Positions 17,589 to 25,922 of a stretch of DNA of 64,000 nucleotides are shown piece after piece. The translations under genes and the position numbers were made by a program. The notes below the pieces were generated by a model. That model was not told where the DNA came from. It saw only the letters and a program-made list of their open reading frames with translations, and made no database searches. Position 1 is the first letter of the stretch; the number at the start of each line of letters is the position of its first letter. The stretch is taken from contig CAMIPB010000014.1 of NCBI GenBank assembly GCA_946223355.1, positions 1 to 64,000 on the forward strand. Direction: 5' to 3'. Source of the DNA: an uncultured Corynebacterium sp. (GTDB lineage Bacteria; Actinomycetota; Actinomycetes; Mycobacteriales; Mycobacteriaceae).

Positions 17589-17614
17589 GAAGGTAAAGGA
17601 AAGGAGTAAGACTC

Positions 17615-18571
17615 ATGTCACACGTTTACGTACTTGTAGAGCACTCCGGCGGCCAGGTCGCGGAGGTCACTGCTGAACTTATTACTGCAGCAGGCCCTCT
17701 GGGTGCTGTTTCTGCCGTTGTAGTGGGCGAGCCAGGTCAAGCGGAAGCACTGGCGCCACGATTGGCCGAGCTGGGCGCAGCCCAGGTTGTTGATGCCTCT
17801 GTCGCGGACCATGCTCAACGCCTTGTTATTCCTGCCGTGGATGCCTTGCACGGACTGGGTGCTGCTAATCCAGCTCCAATCGTTATTGCCGCCTCTACCG
17901 CAGGTAATGAAATTGCTGCGCGTTTGTCTGCCCGCTTGGCCTCCGGTGCGTTGTATGACGTCACCGCGATCAAAGCAGATAAAACAGCGGAACAGAGCAT
18001 TTTTGGTGGAAAAATTACCACCACTTCGAGTGCAGCGGGCAATTGTCCAATCTTTACCGTTCGTCCGGGCGCAGTAGTGGCCTCCCCAGTTGCTGCCGCA
18101 GGCACCATGGCGGCAATGCCGCTTCCTGCTGCAACGGCCAAGGATGTCACAGTGAAGTCCTTTACTCCAGCGCAGGTCTCGCAGCGTCCTGAACTCGTGT
18201 CTGCAAAGACCGTGGTTGCCGGTGGCCGCGGAGTGGGGGATGCGGAAGGCTTTGCCAACGTGGTTGAACCTTTGGCTGATGCACTTGGTGCTGCGGTGGG
18301 CATTACCCGTGACGTCGCAGATGAAGGTCACTACGATGCCGCTGCCCAGATTGGACAGACTGGCGTTACCGTTTCCCCAGATCTCTACATTGGCCTGGGT
18401 ATCTCCGGTGCCATCCAGCACACTGCGGGTATGCAGACTGCGGGAACAATCGTGGTCATCAACCAGGATGCGGACGAGCCGTTTTTCCAGATTGCTGATC
18501 TTGGTGTTGTGGGCGATTTGCACGAAATTGCCCCAGCGTTGACTAAGGAAATCGAGTCCCGTCGCTCCTAA
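17615..18571 (+). CDS. etfA: Electron transfer flavoprotein subunit alpha
   Basis: Large ETF subunit, carrying most of the FAD site. The 318-residue protein has an N-terminal alpha/beta domain and a C-terminal FAD domain. The family signature is clear: LYIGLGISGAIQHTAGMQ, then VVINQDADEPFFQIADLGVVGD. RBS AAAGGAAAGGAG lies just before the ATG. The stop codon overlaps the start of the cysteine desulfurase gene (TAATG). A 333-codon open frame on the opposite strand is a shadow. Confidence 0.96.
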   Translation: MSHVYVLVEHSGGQVAEVTAELITAAGPLGAVSAVVVGEPGQAEALAPRLAELGAAQVVDASVADHAQRLVIPAVDALHGLGAANPAPIVIAASTAGNEIAARLSARLASGALYDVTAIKADKTAEQSIFGGKITTTSSAAGNCPIFTVRPGAVVASPVAAAGTMAAMPLPAATAKDVTVKSFTPAQVSQRPELVSAKTVVAGGRGVGDAEGFANVVEPLADALGAAVGITRDVADEGHYDAAAQIGQTGVTVSPDLYIGLGISGAIQHTAGMQTAGTIVVINQDADEPFFQIADLGVVGDLHEIAPALTKEIESRRS

Positions 18572-19707
18572 TGTCGTATTTTGATCACGCCGCGACTTCC
18601 CCGATGCGCCGCAGTGCAATTGACGCCTGGGTTGCGGCGTCAGGTGCTCTAAACGCGGGTGCGCAATATGCTTCCGGAAGGAAGGCGCGCAGTATTCTAG
18701 ACGACGCCCGCGAGACGGTTGCAGAGCTTTTGGGCTGTGAGCCGATCGAAGTGATCTTTACTTCGTCCGGCACTGAGGCAGACAACATTGCCGTGCAAGG
18801 GTTGTATGCCGCACGTCAAACAGTGAGTTCGAGGATTATTTCTAGTCCGATTGAGCACTCGGCGGTCAAAGAAACAGTTGCCGCACTCGGCAAGCGTGGC
18901 GCAGATGTTCATTATCTTCCTGTTACGAAGGTTGGTCACGTGGATATGACTGCGGCGGATGAAATGCTCGACCATCCCGCAGCTCTTGTGACGTGCATGT
19001 TGGCAAATAATGAAACCGGTGCTTTGCAGCCCGTATCGGATATCGTTGAGCGCGCAGCTGAAATAGGAACTCCGGTTCATACTGATGCGGTGCAGGTAGT
19101 TGGCAAACTTCCGGTGAATTTCGCCCAGCTTGGCGTGACTACGTTGGCGGCCAGTGCCCACAAATTTGGCGGCCCGCGAGGTGTCGGTTTGCTATTGGCG
19201 CGACGCACGCCGGCCCCGCAGGCAGTGATGTTTGGCGGAGGTCAGGAAAGGGGCATTCGTCCGGGCACAGTCGATGTCGCAGGTGCGAGTGCGTTAGCGA
19301 CTGCTTTAAAGGAGAGCTATGCGGAAGCGGATAACGAACGTGAAAGACTCTCCCGTCTCACTGACATGCTTAAAAATGCCGTTGTCCAGCACATCGACGA
19401 TGTACAAGTCAATACGCATACGCCTGCTTTGCCTGGTCACCTGCATGTGTCTTTTGAGCGAACGGATGGCGATAGTCTGATTTTGCTGCTTGACCAGCAG
19501 GGGATAGAAGCGGCCACCGGTTCTGCATGCAATGCGGGTGTCAACCGTGCTTCTCATGTCTTGGAAGCAATGGGGATTGAAGAATCCCTTAACCTTGGTT
19601 CCTTACGTTTTACCCTCGGACACACCACCACGGAAGAAGACGTGCATAGGTTGTGTCAGGTCCTGCCTGGTGTTATTGAGCGTGCGCGGTTGGTCCACGA
19701 CTTGTAA
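18571..19707 (+). CDS. nifS: Cysteine desulfurase, NifS/IscS type
   Basis: PLP enzyme that removes sulfur from cysteine as a persulfide for Fe-S clusters or tRNA thiolation. In the 378-residue product the PLP lysine is Lys198 (ASAHKFGGPRG) and the persulfide cysteine is Cys320 (ATGSACNAGVN), the latter in a class I type loop. TSSGTEADN near residue 64 contacts the cofactor. mnmA, which needs a persulfide donor, lies 2.3 kb downstream; in related corynebacteria the two genes are near each other, so this enzyme is a likely sulfur donor for MnmA. Confidence 0.93.
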   Translation: MSYFDHAATSPMRRSAIDAWVAASGALNAGAQYASGRKARSILDDARETVAELLGCEPIEVIFTSSGTEADNIAVQGLYAARQTVSSRIISSPIEHSAVKETVAALGKRGADVHYLPVTKVGHVDMTAADEMLDHPAALVTCMLANNETGALQPVSDIVERAAEIGTPVHTDAVQVVGKLPVNFAQLGVTTLAASAHKFGGPRGVGLLLARRTPAPQAVMFGGGQERGIRPGTVDVAGASALATALKESYAEADNERERLSRLTDMLKNAVVQHIDDVQVNTHTPALPGHLHVSFERTDGDSLILLLDQQGIEAATGSACNAGVNRASHVLEAMGIEESLNLGSLRFTLGHTTTEEDVHRLCQVLPGVIERARLVHDL

Positions 19708-19719
19708 CAGTTGTTACAA
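19702..19719. promoter_or_regulatory. Operator-like palindrome before the GH25 lysozyme gene
   Basis: TTGTAACA (19702-19709), GT, TGTTACAA (19712-19719): 8-base arms, perfect apart from the central pair, overlapping the nifS stop codon. It is about 60 bases upstream of the -10 element of the lysozyme gene. It has no T-run, so it is not a plain terminator. Confidence 0.4.
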
Positions 19720-19780
19720 ATGTGAAAATTGAGGCTAATGTTGCCGGAGTGTCTCATGTAGATTGATGGGACGCTTGTTA

Positions 19781-19793
19781 TAGGGTGTGGGGC
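19781..19793 (+). promoter_or_regulatory. -10 element, leaderless start of the GH25 gene
   Basis: TAGGGT (19781-19786), 7 bases, ATG 19794. It supports this ATG over the in-frame GTG 19785, which would lie inside the promoter. Confidence 0.5.
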
Positions 19794-20909
19794 ATGACAA
19801 CGACTCGTGGGATCATCTCCGCCCTGTCCGTAACTGCCGTCATTGCCACGGCAACTCTCGGCGCCGGTGCGCTCGCGCCTGCGCCGGCGCGTGCACTTCC
19901 TGGAATCGCTGCACCTTCAGGTGTTGACGTCGCTGGCCATCAGCACCCAGGTGGTGGCGACATTAATTGGACCCAGGTGCGCGGTGATGGGCAGTCTTTT
20001 TCGTTTGTGAAAGCTACTGAAGGCTCTGACTTTGTCAACCCGCACTATGCGGAAGACGTCCGTCAAGCTTCTGCCGCTGGTCTTAAAGTGGGCGCTTATC
20101 ACTATGGACTGCCCTCCGATGATCCTGTGCGTCAGGCACGCCACTTCGCGGGAAAAGTGAATCAGCTACCAGCCAACTCTCTTCCTCCAGTGCTGGATTT
20201 GGAAGTTGCTGAAGGTAAATCTCCTCGTCAGCTTATTGAGTGGACACGCCTGTTCCTCAATGAGACTGAACGCCTTACTGGCAAGAAACCCATGATTTAC
20301 ACCTATCGTTTCTTTTGGAGCGACCACATGGCGAACACAAAGGAGTTTTCTCAGTATCCACTCTGGCTAGCGGCTTACCAAAGCACAGCGCCAAAGCCAG
20401 TGGGCGGATGGTCGAAGCTAGCATTTTGGCAGCGTTCTGAAACCGGCCGAGTCAAAGGTATTGCATCACCAGTAGACATGAATTTGTTTAACGGTAACGG
20501 CGGTCAGCTGCATACATTCAATGCCCACTCGAATAACTATGGTGGCATGTTAAACGGTTTGGTACTACCGAGCAATGGGCTCGACGTTCTGGGTAAAGAC
20601 GCGGGACTTCTCATCGGGGCAATTTTGGCTGTAGCCGCTACCGGAGCTGCAGCACCTGGTCTTATTCAGGCCGCAGAAAAGGCTGGCATTGATGCATCTG
20701 GGGCACGTGAACTGCAACACCGAGTGGAAAAGCTCGTTAAGTCCGGCAACCTTCCAGAAGACGATTTGAAGAAGATGGCGCAAGGGGACTACAACATTGG
20801 TGACTTGCTTATTCTTCTCGATAACGCGGAACATCTTTCTGGAAATGTTAAGCAGCAGGACGTGCAGCAGTTACGCAAGGTTTCTCAATTACTGCGGCTG
20901 TTCCGCTAA
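19794..20909 (+). CDS. Secreted GH25 lysozyme (muramidase)
   Basis: Exported muramidase expected to cut the glycan strands of peptidoglycan. The 371-residue precursor has a signal peptide (about 1-34, hydrophobic core then APARA-L) and a GH25 domain (about 40-230). The active-site pattern is present: Asp45 in SGVDVAGHQ, Asp135 and Glu137 in VLDLEVAEG, plus PVDMNLF near the end of the barrel. The C-terminal 140 residues contain one possible hydrophobic helix (LLIGAILAVAATGAAAPGLI) and a helical tail, without any known wall-binding repeat, so the protein may stay membrane-attached. Its last 21 bases overlap the convergent gene. Confidence 0.9.
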   Translation: MTTTRGIISALSVTAVIATATLGAGALAPAPARALPGIAAPSGVDVAGHQHPGGGDINWTQVRGDGQSFSFVKATEGSDFVNPHYAEDVRQASAAGLKVGAYHYGLPSDDPVRQARHFAGKVNQLPANSLPPVLDLEVAEGKSPRQLIEWTRLFLNETERLTGKKPMIYTYRFFWSDHMANTKEFSQYPLWLAAYQSTAPKPVGGWSKLAFWQRSETGRVKGIASPVDMNLFNGNGGQLHTFNAHSNNYGGMLNGLVLPSNGLDVLGKDAGLLIGAILAVAATGAAAPGLIQAAEKAGIDASGARELQHRVEKLVKSGNLPEDDLKKMAQGDYNIGDLLILLDNAEHLSGNVKQQDVQQLRKVSQLLRLFR

Positions 20910-21818
20910 CCCCATTTCCGCCTTGTCGTGGCGTGGGGAAGCGCCGCCTGACATTTTTCTCGTCCACGTCTCATCCTTGTAGTGCGCGGGAACTGCACCG
21001 CCTAATAGAGCTTTTGTTAATTGCGCGGCTTCTGAGGAATCCGCCGCGGGGAGCGGGGAATCGGACGCTAATAAGATGATGTTGCCGTAACGTCTGCCTT
21101 TGAGCATTGGCGGATCCGCGATACAAGCTACATGAGCAAAAACTCGTGTTAGTCCAGCGATTTCTGCTTTTGCACCGGACAGGTCCGAATGATCGCCACA
21201 ATTGGCTACGTACAATCCTCCTGCGCTCAAAGACCGATGCGCAGCGTTGAAAAATTCTACAGTGGTCAGGTTATGCGGCGTGGTCGAACCTGCAAAGACA
21301 TCGCGAATGATCACATCCCGGCTTGCAGGAACAAACCCATCAGTTTCGGTCCTCGCTTCACCAGCGCGAATCTTCACACGCGGGCTCTTAGGGATGTCGA
21401 AAAGGCGACGTACTAGCTCACCCAACTTTGCATCTAGTTCCACCACCGTATTGCGTGATTTTGGCCAAAGATCTGCGAAATAGCAGGCCATGGTGCACGC
21501 TCCACCGCCCAGATGAGTTAGACGGAGCTTGTCTTCGTTCAACTCCGGGTGAGTTGACACAATGTGTTCTACGCCTGCGGCGATCCACCGCATATATTCG
21601 AACTCCAACTCACGTGGTGAACCGGGCACGATATGGGAACTAGGTACGCCATTGACCAACAATACGTAAGCGCCATCGCGATAGTCGTCTGCTTCAACCT
21701 CTGCTGTGCCAGTAGAAATCTCGTAGGTTCCAACGATGTTTTGCGCAGATTCAGCGTTACTTAAAACATTTTCCGCGAGTTGTCCGCCGGCTTGTTTTTT
21801 TGTGCGTTTTCTCCCCAC
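20889..21818 (-). CDS. Spermidine-synthase-like methyltransferase-fold protein
   Basis: A 309-residue protein of the polyamine aminopropyltransferase fold. Nucleotide-binding features are LTHLGGGACTMACYFA (motif I region), NTVVELDAKLGELVRRLFD (acidic end of strand 2) and DVIIRDVFAGSTTP. The usual polyamine-binding aspartates are not clearly kept, so true spermidine synthesis is doubtful; many actinobacteria carry such proteins of unknown substrate. The start is GTG 21818, with AGGGAGG 5 bases upstream on the minus strand; an out-of-frame ATG lies between. It is convergent with and overlaps the lysozyme gene. Confidence 0.8.
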   Translation of the reverse strand: MGRKRTKKQAGGQLAENVLSNAESAQNIVGTYEISTGTAEVEADDYRDGAYVLLVNGVPSSHIVPGSPRELEFEYMRWIAAGVEHIVSTHPELNEDKLRLTHLGGGACTMACYFADLWPKSRNTVVELDAKLGELVRRLFDIPKSPRVKIRAGEARTETDGFVPASRDVIIRDVFAGSTTPHNLTTVEFFNAAHRSLSAGGLYVANCGDHSDLSGAKAEIAGLTRVFAHVACIADPPMLKGRRYGNIILLASDSPLPAADSSEAAQLTKALLGGAVPAHYKDETWTRKMSGGASPRHDKAEMGLAEQPQ

Positions 21819-22006
21819 TCATTCCTCCCTTTGAGCGCTCATTTTAAACCTATTGCAACACACCGATGCATGGATGCGTGAATTAATGCGCGGCACTCTG
21901 CAGGACAAGAGGAAATATCTGGTTTCGCGTCAGTGTTATGCCCGAGTAGGCTCTTTGTCGTTATCAGCTAACCTAGGTCAGCACTTATAGTTGGGAGATT
22001 TTCACC

Positions 22007-23092
22007 ATGCGCGTATTGGTAGCCATGTCTGGTGGCGTCGACTCTTCAGTCGCAGCAGCACGTGCAGTAGAAGCAGGTCACGAGGTGGTGGGAGTGCACC
22101 TTGCGCTTCACCAGGATGCTCAGCAAACCCGTGAGAAAGCGCGTGGCTGCTGTTCTTTGGAGGATTCCGCGGATGCTCGCCGGATTTGCGACAAATTAGG
22201 CGTCCCGTTTTACGTGTGGGATTTCTCGGATCGCTTTAAAGAAGAGGTCATTGGCGACTTCGTTGACTCGTACGCTCGCGGTGAGACCCCTAATCCTTGT
22301 CTGCGATGCAATGAAAAGATTAAGTTCCGCGCCCTACTACAAAAGGGCATGGCGCTCGGGTTTGATGCAGTGGCCACCGGGCATTACGCCACCATTGATG
22401 CTGACGGCTACCTGCGTCGCAGCAAGGACGAAAACAAAGATCAGTCCTATGTTTTAGGCGTGATATCTGCCGAAGAACTGGACTATTGCTATTTTCCCAT
22501 CGGCGATACTCCCAAGCCACAGATTCGCGAGGAAGCCAAGGCACATGGTTTTTCCACTGCTACTAAGCCAGACTCCTATGACATCTGCTTCATCCCGGAC
22601 GGCAATACTCAAGCATTTTTGGGTAAACGCATTGGGCTGCGCCCGGGCATGATCGTGGATCAGGACGGTCAGGAACTCAAAGAACATGACGGAGCATGGA
22701 ACTACACCATCGGTCAGCGCAAGGGGCTGGATATCAAGACCCCAACTGCTGATGGCCGTCCGCGCTACGTCACGGATATTGACGCTGAATCCGGCACTGT
22801 TACTGTCGGTGCACGTGAAGACTTGTCAGTTACGTCAATTGAGGCGGATCGCCTCAAATACCTCCATCCGGCGATGGACGGCACTTTTGAGTGTGAGGTC
22901 CAAGTACGCGCACACGGTTCTGTCGTCCCGTGTACAGCAACGGTGGACCGTACACATGACCGCATGCAACTACAGCTCAAGGAACCACTAAGCGGCGTCG
23001 CTCGCGGCCAGGCGGCAGTTCTTTATCTTCCCAGCCCAGACGAGCTCGGAGACATCGTATTGGGTTCGGGTACTATCTGCGGAACTGCCTAA
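22007..23092 (+). CDS. mnmA: tRNA-specific 2-thiouridylase MnmA
   Basis: Adds sulfur to U34 of tRNA-Lys, -Glu and -Gln after ATP activation. The 361-residue protein has the PP-loop SGGVDSSVAA (8-17), the catalytic cysteine pair Cys98 (NPCLRC) and Cys194 (DICFIP), and the C-terminal beta-barrel domain (about 280-360). Length and order are typical. The sulfur probably comes from the nearby cysteine desulfurase. The next gene, a MetE-like protein, begins 25 bases downstream with its own ribosome binding site. The 188-base gap upstream contains only a weakly defined promoter region. Confidence 0.97.
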   Translation: MRVLVAMSGGVDSSVAAARAVEAGHEVVGVHLALHQDAQQTREKARGCCSLEDSADARRICDKLGVPFYVWDFSDRFKEEVIGDFVDSYARGETPNPCLRCNEKIKFRALLQKGMALGFDAVATGHYATIDADGYLRRSKDENKDQSYVLGVISAEELDYCYFPIGDTPKPQIREEAKAHGFSTATKPDSYDICFIPDGNTQAFLGKRIGLRPGMIVDQDGQELKEHDGAWNYTIGQRKGLDIKTPTADGRPRYVTDIDAESGTVTVGAREDLSVTSIEADRLKYLHPAMDGTFECEVQVRAHGSVVPCTATVDRTHDRMQLQLKEPLSGVARGQAAVLYLPSPDELGDIVLGSGTICGTA

Positions 23093-23117
23093 GACTAAGC
23101 GGAGGGGATGCACAGAA

Positions 23118-24044
23118 GTGACAGCGTTAGGAACAGGTGCTTTACCTGGAACGAACATGGCGCAAGCGGCTGACATTGTCATGGGGGAGTTGGGCGGTTT
23201 TCCGCACCTTCCGCAGTTGCCTGAGCGTGGCTTGGGCGCGGATTCCGTGGCCCGGACCCTAAGCATGGTGGACGAGTTGTCCATCGACCGCGGTCCACGC
23301 GGTTGGGTATTAAATCCACGCCCGCAAATTGCTTCCCGCCGAATGCGTGATCTCCTGGTACGCGATCTTGATGCGGTACAAGACGTATGGGGAGAAAACG
23401 TTCCACACGTCAAGGCCCAGGCGATGGGGCCGTGGTCGCTCGCAGCGAGTATCGAGCTGCCCAATGGGCATAAAGTTTTGTCTGATTCCGGAGCGTTTAG
23501 GGACCTTTGCGCGGCATTACACGAAGCGATAGTTGAACATTCCCGCGACGTCGCCAAGCGGTTTAATGCTGAGGTGGCTGTACAGCTCGACGAGCCCCTG
23601 CTTGCCGAGGTCGTAGCAGGCAAGATTGCGGGAACCACCGACTTTGATGTTATTCCGGCCATTGATCAAGAAGTTGTCCTAGAGGTCTTGGAAGCTTTCG
23701 ACGCGGACTATCTGCACACCGCTCCACTGTGGGAGGCAGCGCGCAGCTGCGGCACTCTGCTCACGAAGTTTGCAGGGTTAGATACTGCACGCCACCTCGA
23801 TGGATTGGGCGAGCATCTTAGTGCAGGAAACAGGGTTGGATTCGGCCTGGACCGCACCCGATTCAGTGACTCTCGCGCGGCGGCGATAGCCGTGGCACAC
23901 CACTTTGATCGAATGGGCTTGTCTCGAGATTTCTTAGTGAACTACGTTGACGTCTACCCGGATCCGATCGCAGCGCCGGCACGTGACTATCGGTTTGTCG
24001 CGGAGATTGCGGATATGTTGCAGCGCGATGCCGGCGATCTCTAG
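23118..24044 (+). CDS. MetE-like (UROD/MetE fold) protein
   Basis: A 308-residue protein related to the C-terminal half of cobalamin-independent methionine synthase. It is under half the length of MetE (about 750 residues) and lacks the N-terminal folate-binding half. The barrel features VKAQAMGPWSLAAS, AVQLDEPLLAEVV and FLVNYVDVYPDP are visible; the zinc ligands HXC...C of true MetE are not clear. Actinobacteria near mnmA often carry this short form and its reaction is unknown to me. Start GTG 23118 is preceded by GGAGGGG. It sits in an operon with mnmA. Confidence 0.8.
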   Translation: MTALGTGALPGTNMAQAADIVMGELGGFPHLPQLPERGLGADSVARTLSMVDELSIDRGPRGWVLNPRPQIASRRMRDLLVRDLDAVQDVWGENVPHVKAQAMGPWSLAASIELPNGHKVLSDSGAFRDLCAALHEAIVEHSRDVAKRFNAEVAVQLDEPLLAEVVAGKIAGTTDFDVIPAIDQEVVLEVLEAFDADYLHTAPLWEAARSCGTLLTKFAGLDTARHLDGLGEHLSAGNRVGFGLDRTRFSDSRAAAIAVAHHFDRMGLSRDFLVNYVDVYPDPIAAPARDYRFVAEIADMLQRDAGDL

Positions 24045-24049
24045 CGACA

Positions 24050-24337
24050 TTATTGAGAAATTGAGAAACCTTGCTGTTTTGAGAAATTGAGAAAGTATTT
24101 ATTCCAGAACAAGAATGTATAGGTAGTCGTAGCTAGGATGACCAATAGCCAAAACACATAAGGGACAGGTTCATACCACTGGGTGACGCGACCAAAAACC
24201 ATGATCAGGATGATGTTGAATACCCAATCGACTATGTCTTTTGTCGCTAATTTTTCCGCTTTCAGAGATTTCAAAATTCCTTGAACTGGAAACAAGACGG
24301 CCAGAATTATAGGAATAAAAGTTGCTATACCAATCAC
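24050..24337 (-). CDS. Small three-helix membrane protein
   Basis: A 95-residue protein with three hydrophobic segments: IGIATFIPIILAVLFPVQGI (2-21), WVFNIILIMVFG (about 38-49) and FWLLVILATTTYTFLF (about 62-77). I do not recognise the family. The ATG overlaps the stop of the serine hydrolase gene by 4 bases, so it is translated together with it. Base use is more AT-rich than neighbouring core genes. The last 42 bases consist largely of a duplicated 16-base block, which encodes the tail NFSKQQGFSISQ in two different frames. Confidence 0.7.
   Translation of the reverse strand: MIGIATFIPIILAVLFPVQGILKSLKAEKLATKDIVDWVFNIILIMVFGRVTQWYEPVPYVFWLLVILATTTYTFLFWNKYFLNFSKQQGFSISQ
24053..24094. repeat. 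16-bp direct repeat at the 3' end of the small membrane gene
   Basis: TTGAGAAATTGAGAAA occurs at 24053-24068 and again at 24079-24094, 26 bases apart. Each copy is itself a doubled TTGAGAAA. The spacing is not a multiple of three. Confidence 0.9.
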
Positions 24338-25335
24338 TGCTCGCCTCCGAGAAGGTTGAATCCGAGTTCATCTGTAGACGCTGGAGTATCGCCGACGACA
24401 AATGAAGCTCGTTTTGCTTTTAAATCCAGTACAAGCATGCTCGAGTATCCACCGGTACCGCCGTTATGCCACATGTATCCAGTTTCATCGTCTTTCACCC
24501 AGGTGTAGTCAGGGACTCCAGCCTCCAGGAGGTGGCGAGCATACTTGCTTATGTCAGCGGCAGTGGAACGAACTCCACCTGCAGCCGCAATACCTTCTGA
24601 AGCCCAGGGATCGGCACTATGTCCGTAATGAGAAATTCCTCGAGGGGTAGAAGAAGTGATTTCCGAAGGCCGCATTACAAAACTGTCGTTCATGCCAAGA
24701 GGGGCAAAAATTTCCTTTTCTACTAGATCGGCATAGTCCATGCCTGAATTTTGGGATAGAACTGCACCCAATAGAGCGAAACCGAGATTGGAATAGGAAT
24801 ATTCACCGCGCCCTTTGAGTTTCGCCTTCTTTGCATGGAGGATAACGTCCGCCTGTGACTGTCCCTTATATGGGTCGGAGTTTGTGACTCTAGCCAGGAA
24901 GAATCGAGGGGTTAACGCCACGCGTGGTAGTCCCGATGTATGGCGAGCCAGTTCTTCTACGGTAACCGATGCGACTGGCGAGTCGGAGAAACTCAAGACT
25001 TCTCCGACGGTGGTGTCGAGGCGAATTTCTCCGCGTTCCACTTGCTTTCTCAGAACTTCTGCCGTCATCGTTTTGGTGATAGATCCAATCTCAACTTCGG
25101 AATTTTCATCAAAACCGATTCCAGCGTAGTGGACGGACTGATTGTCGATTACGAATGCCGAAAGGTTCCGTTGTCCCTTGATTGATTGGGCCTTGAGCTG
25201 ATTGGCGAGTTCCGCTTCTCCAGTGAGTTCTTGAGCCAAGCGAATGGGGTGAGGTCCCCACAACGAATATGTTCCCAGGATAAAAATTGACAAAATGGCC
25301 CCCAGTAGCGGTTTCCTGGTTTTGAATAATTGCAT
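24334..25335 (-). CDS. Membrane-anchored serine hydrolase, class C beta-lactamase/penicillin-binding family
   Basis: A 333-residue exported protein with an N-terminal membrane helix (LLGAILSIFILGTYSLW, about 10-26) and no lipobox. The three active-site motifs of serine penicillin-recognising enzymes are in place: Ser85-X-X-Lys88 (SITK), Tyr181-Ser-Asn183 (YSN) and HNGGTGG near residue 293 in the place of KTG. The HxG form is common in esterases and DD-peptidases of this family, so beta-lactam hydrolysis is not assured. It lies 3 bases after a winged-helix regulator gene and overlaps a small membrane protein gene; the three form one operon. Confidence 0.87.
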   Translation of the reverse strand: MQLFKTRKPLLGAILSIFILGTYSLWGPHPIRLAQELTGEAELANQLKAQSIKGQRNLSAFVIDNQSVHYAGIGFDENSEVEIGSITKTMTAEVLRKQVERGEIRLDTTVGEVLSFSDSPVASVTVEELARHTSGLPRVALTPRFFLARVTNSDPYKGQSQADVILHAKKAKLKGRGEYSYSNLGFALLGAVLSQNSGMDYADLVEKEIFAPLGMNDSFVMRPSEITSSTPRGISHYGHSADPWASEGIAAAGGVRSTAADISKYARHLLEAGVPDYTWVKDDETGYMWHNGGTGGYSSMLVLDLKAKRASFVVGDTPASTDELGFNLLGGEQ

Positions 25336-25338
25336 GAT

Positions 25339-25875
25339 TTAGTGTGCCTCCGCTGCGGAAATAATGGTGAGCAATGCGATGATGCGTGACGGGGTTAACT
25401 GAAAGGTCGACCGGGTGGACTTCATGATCCAACCAGCTTTTTCTAGTTCGCCACAGTGGTGGTAGCCCGTGCCAGTGGAAGAGACAATATCTTCTGTGAC
25501 CAGGTCCTGTACGGAGGCAGGTGCGTCTAAAAGGCGACGAAGAATCTGACCTCGAACCGGGTGTGCCAAAGACGAAAGCCGCTGGATATTTGCTTGCCAA
25601 TCAACTTCTGTAAAGTATTCGGTCGTGCGTTGCCATTGGTAGCTGACCGCTTCGCCGCTAGGTAGAGAAACGACGCCAGCGAAAAGGACAGAGCCTTGAG
25701 GGTGATTTGCTTCTTGAATTTTTTCTATAGCCCAAAATTTGGTATCTGTACCCGATGATTTAGAACTCGTTGAATCCGTAGGTACAGAATTAACGAGTGA
25801 CTCGAGGGCGTCTACACGCATCTCGAGACTTGTGAACCTGTTTTCTAGGGAATTGGTGTCTGTAGTTTCTGCCAT
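25339..25875 (-). CDS. ArsR-like winged-helix regulator with N-terminal coiled coil
   Basis: A 178-residue protein. The first 35 residues (LENRFTSLEMRVDALESLV) fit a short coiled coil, followed by a Ser/Thr-rich linker and a middle region. The winged helix spans about 95-178 (LAHPVRGQILRRLLDAPAS, then GTGYHHCGELEKAGWI as recognition helix). It lacks metal-site cysteines of ArsR sensors. As first gene of the operon with the serine hydrolase, it probably controls its own transcription. A TAATAT hexamer lies 7 bases before the ATG, indicating a leaderless message. Confidence 0.8.
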   Translation of the reverse strand: MAETTDTNSLENRFTSLEMRVDALESLVNSVPTDSTSSKSSGTDTKFWAIEKIQEANHPQGSVLFAGVVSLPSGEAVSYQWQRTTEYFTEVDWQANIQRLSSLAHPVRGQILRRLLDAPASVQDLVTEDIVSSTGTGYHHCGELEKAGWIMKSTRSTFQLTPSRIIALLTIISAAEAH

Positions 25876-25888
25876 ATTATCAATATTA
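25876..25888 (-). promoter_or_regulatory. -10 element, leaderless start of the regulator/serine hydrolase operon
   Basis: On the minus strand TAATAT (25883-25888) stands 7 bases before ATG 25875. Confidence 0.55.
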
Positions 25889-25922
25889 CAGAAAACTGGA
25901 AAAATTTCAGAGTTTTAGAATT

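Noticed and set aside
17618..18619. A 333-codon open frame opposite etfA
   Set aside because: Shadow of etfA, extending into nifS, with Cys/Arg/His-rich composition and no promoter.
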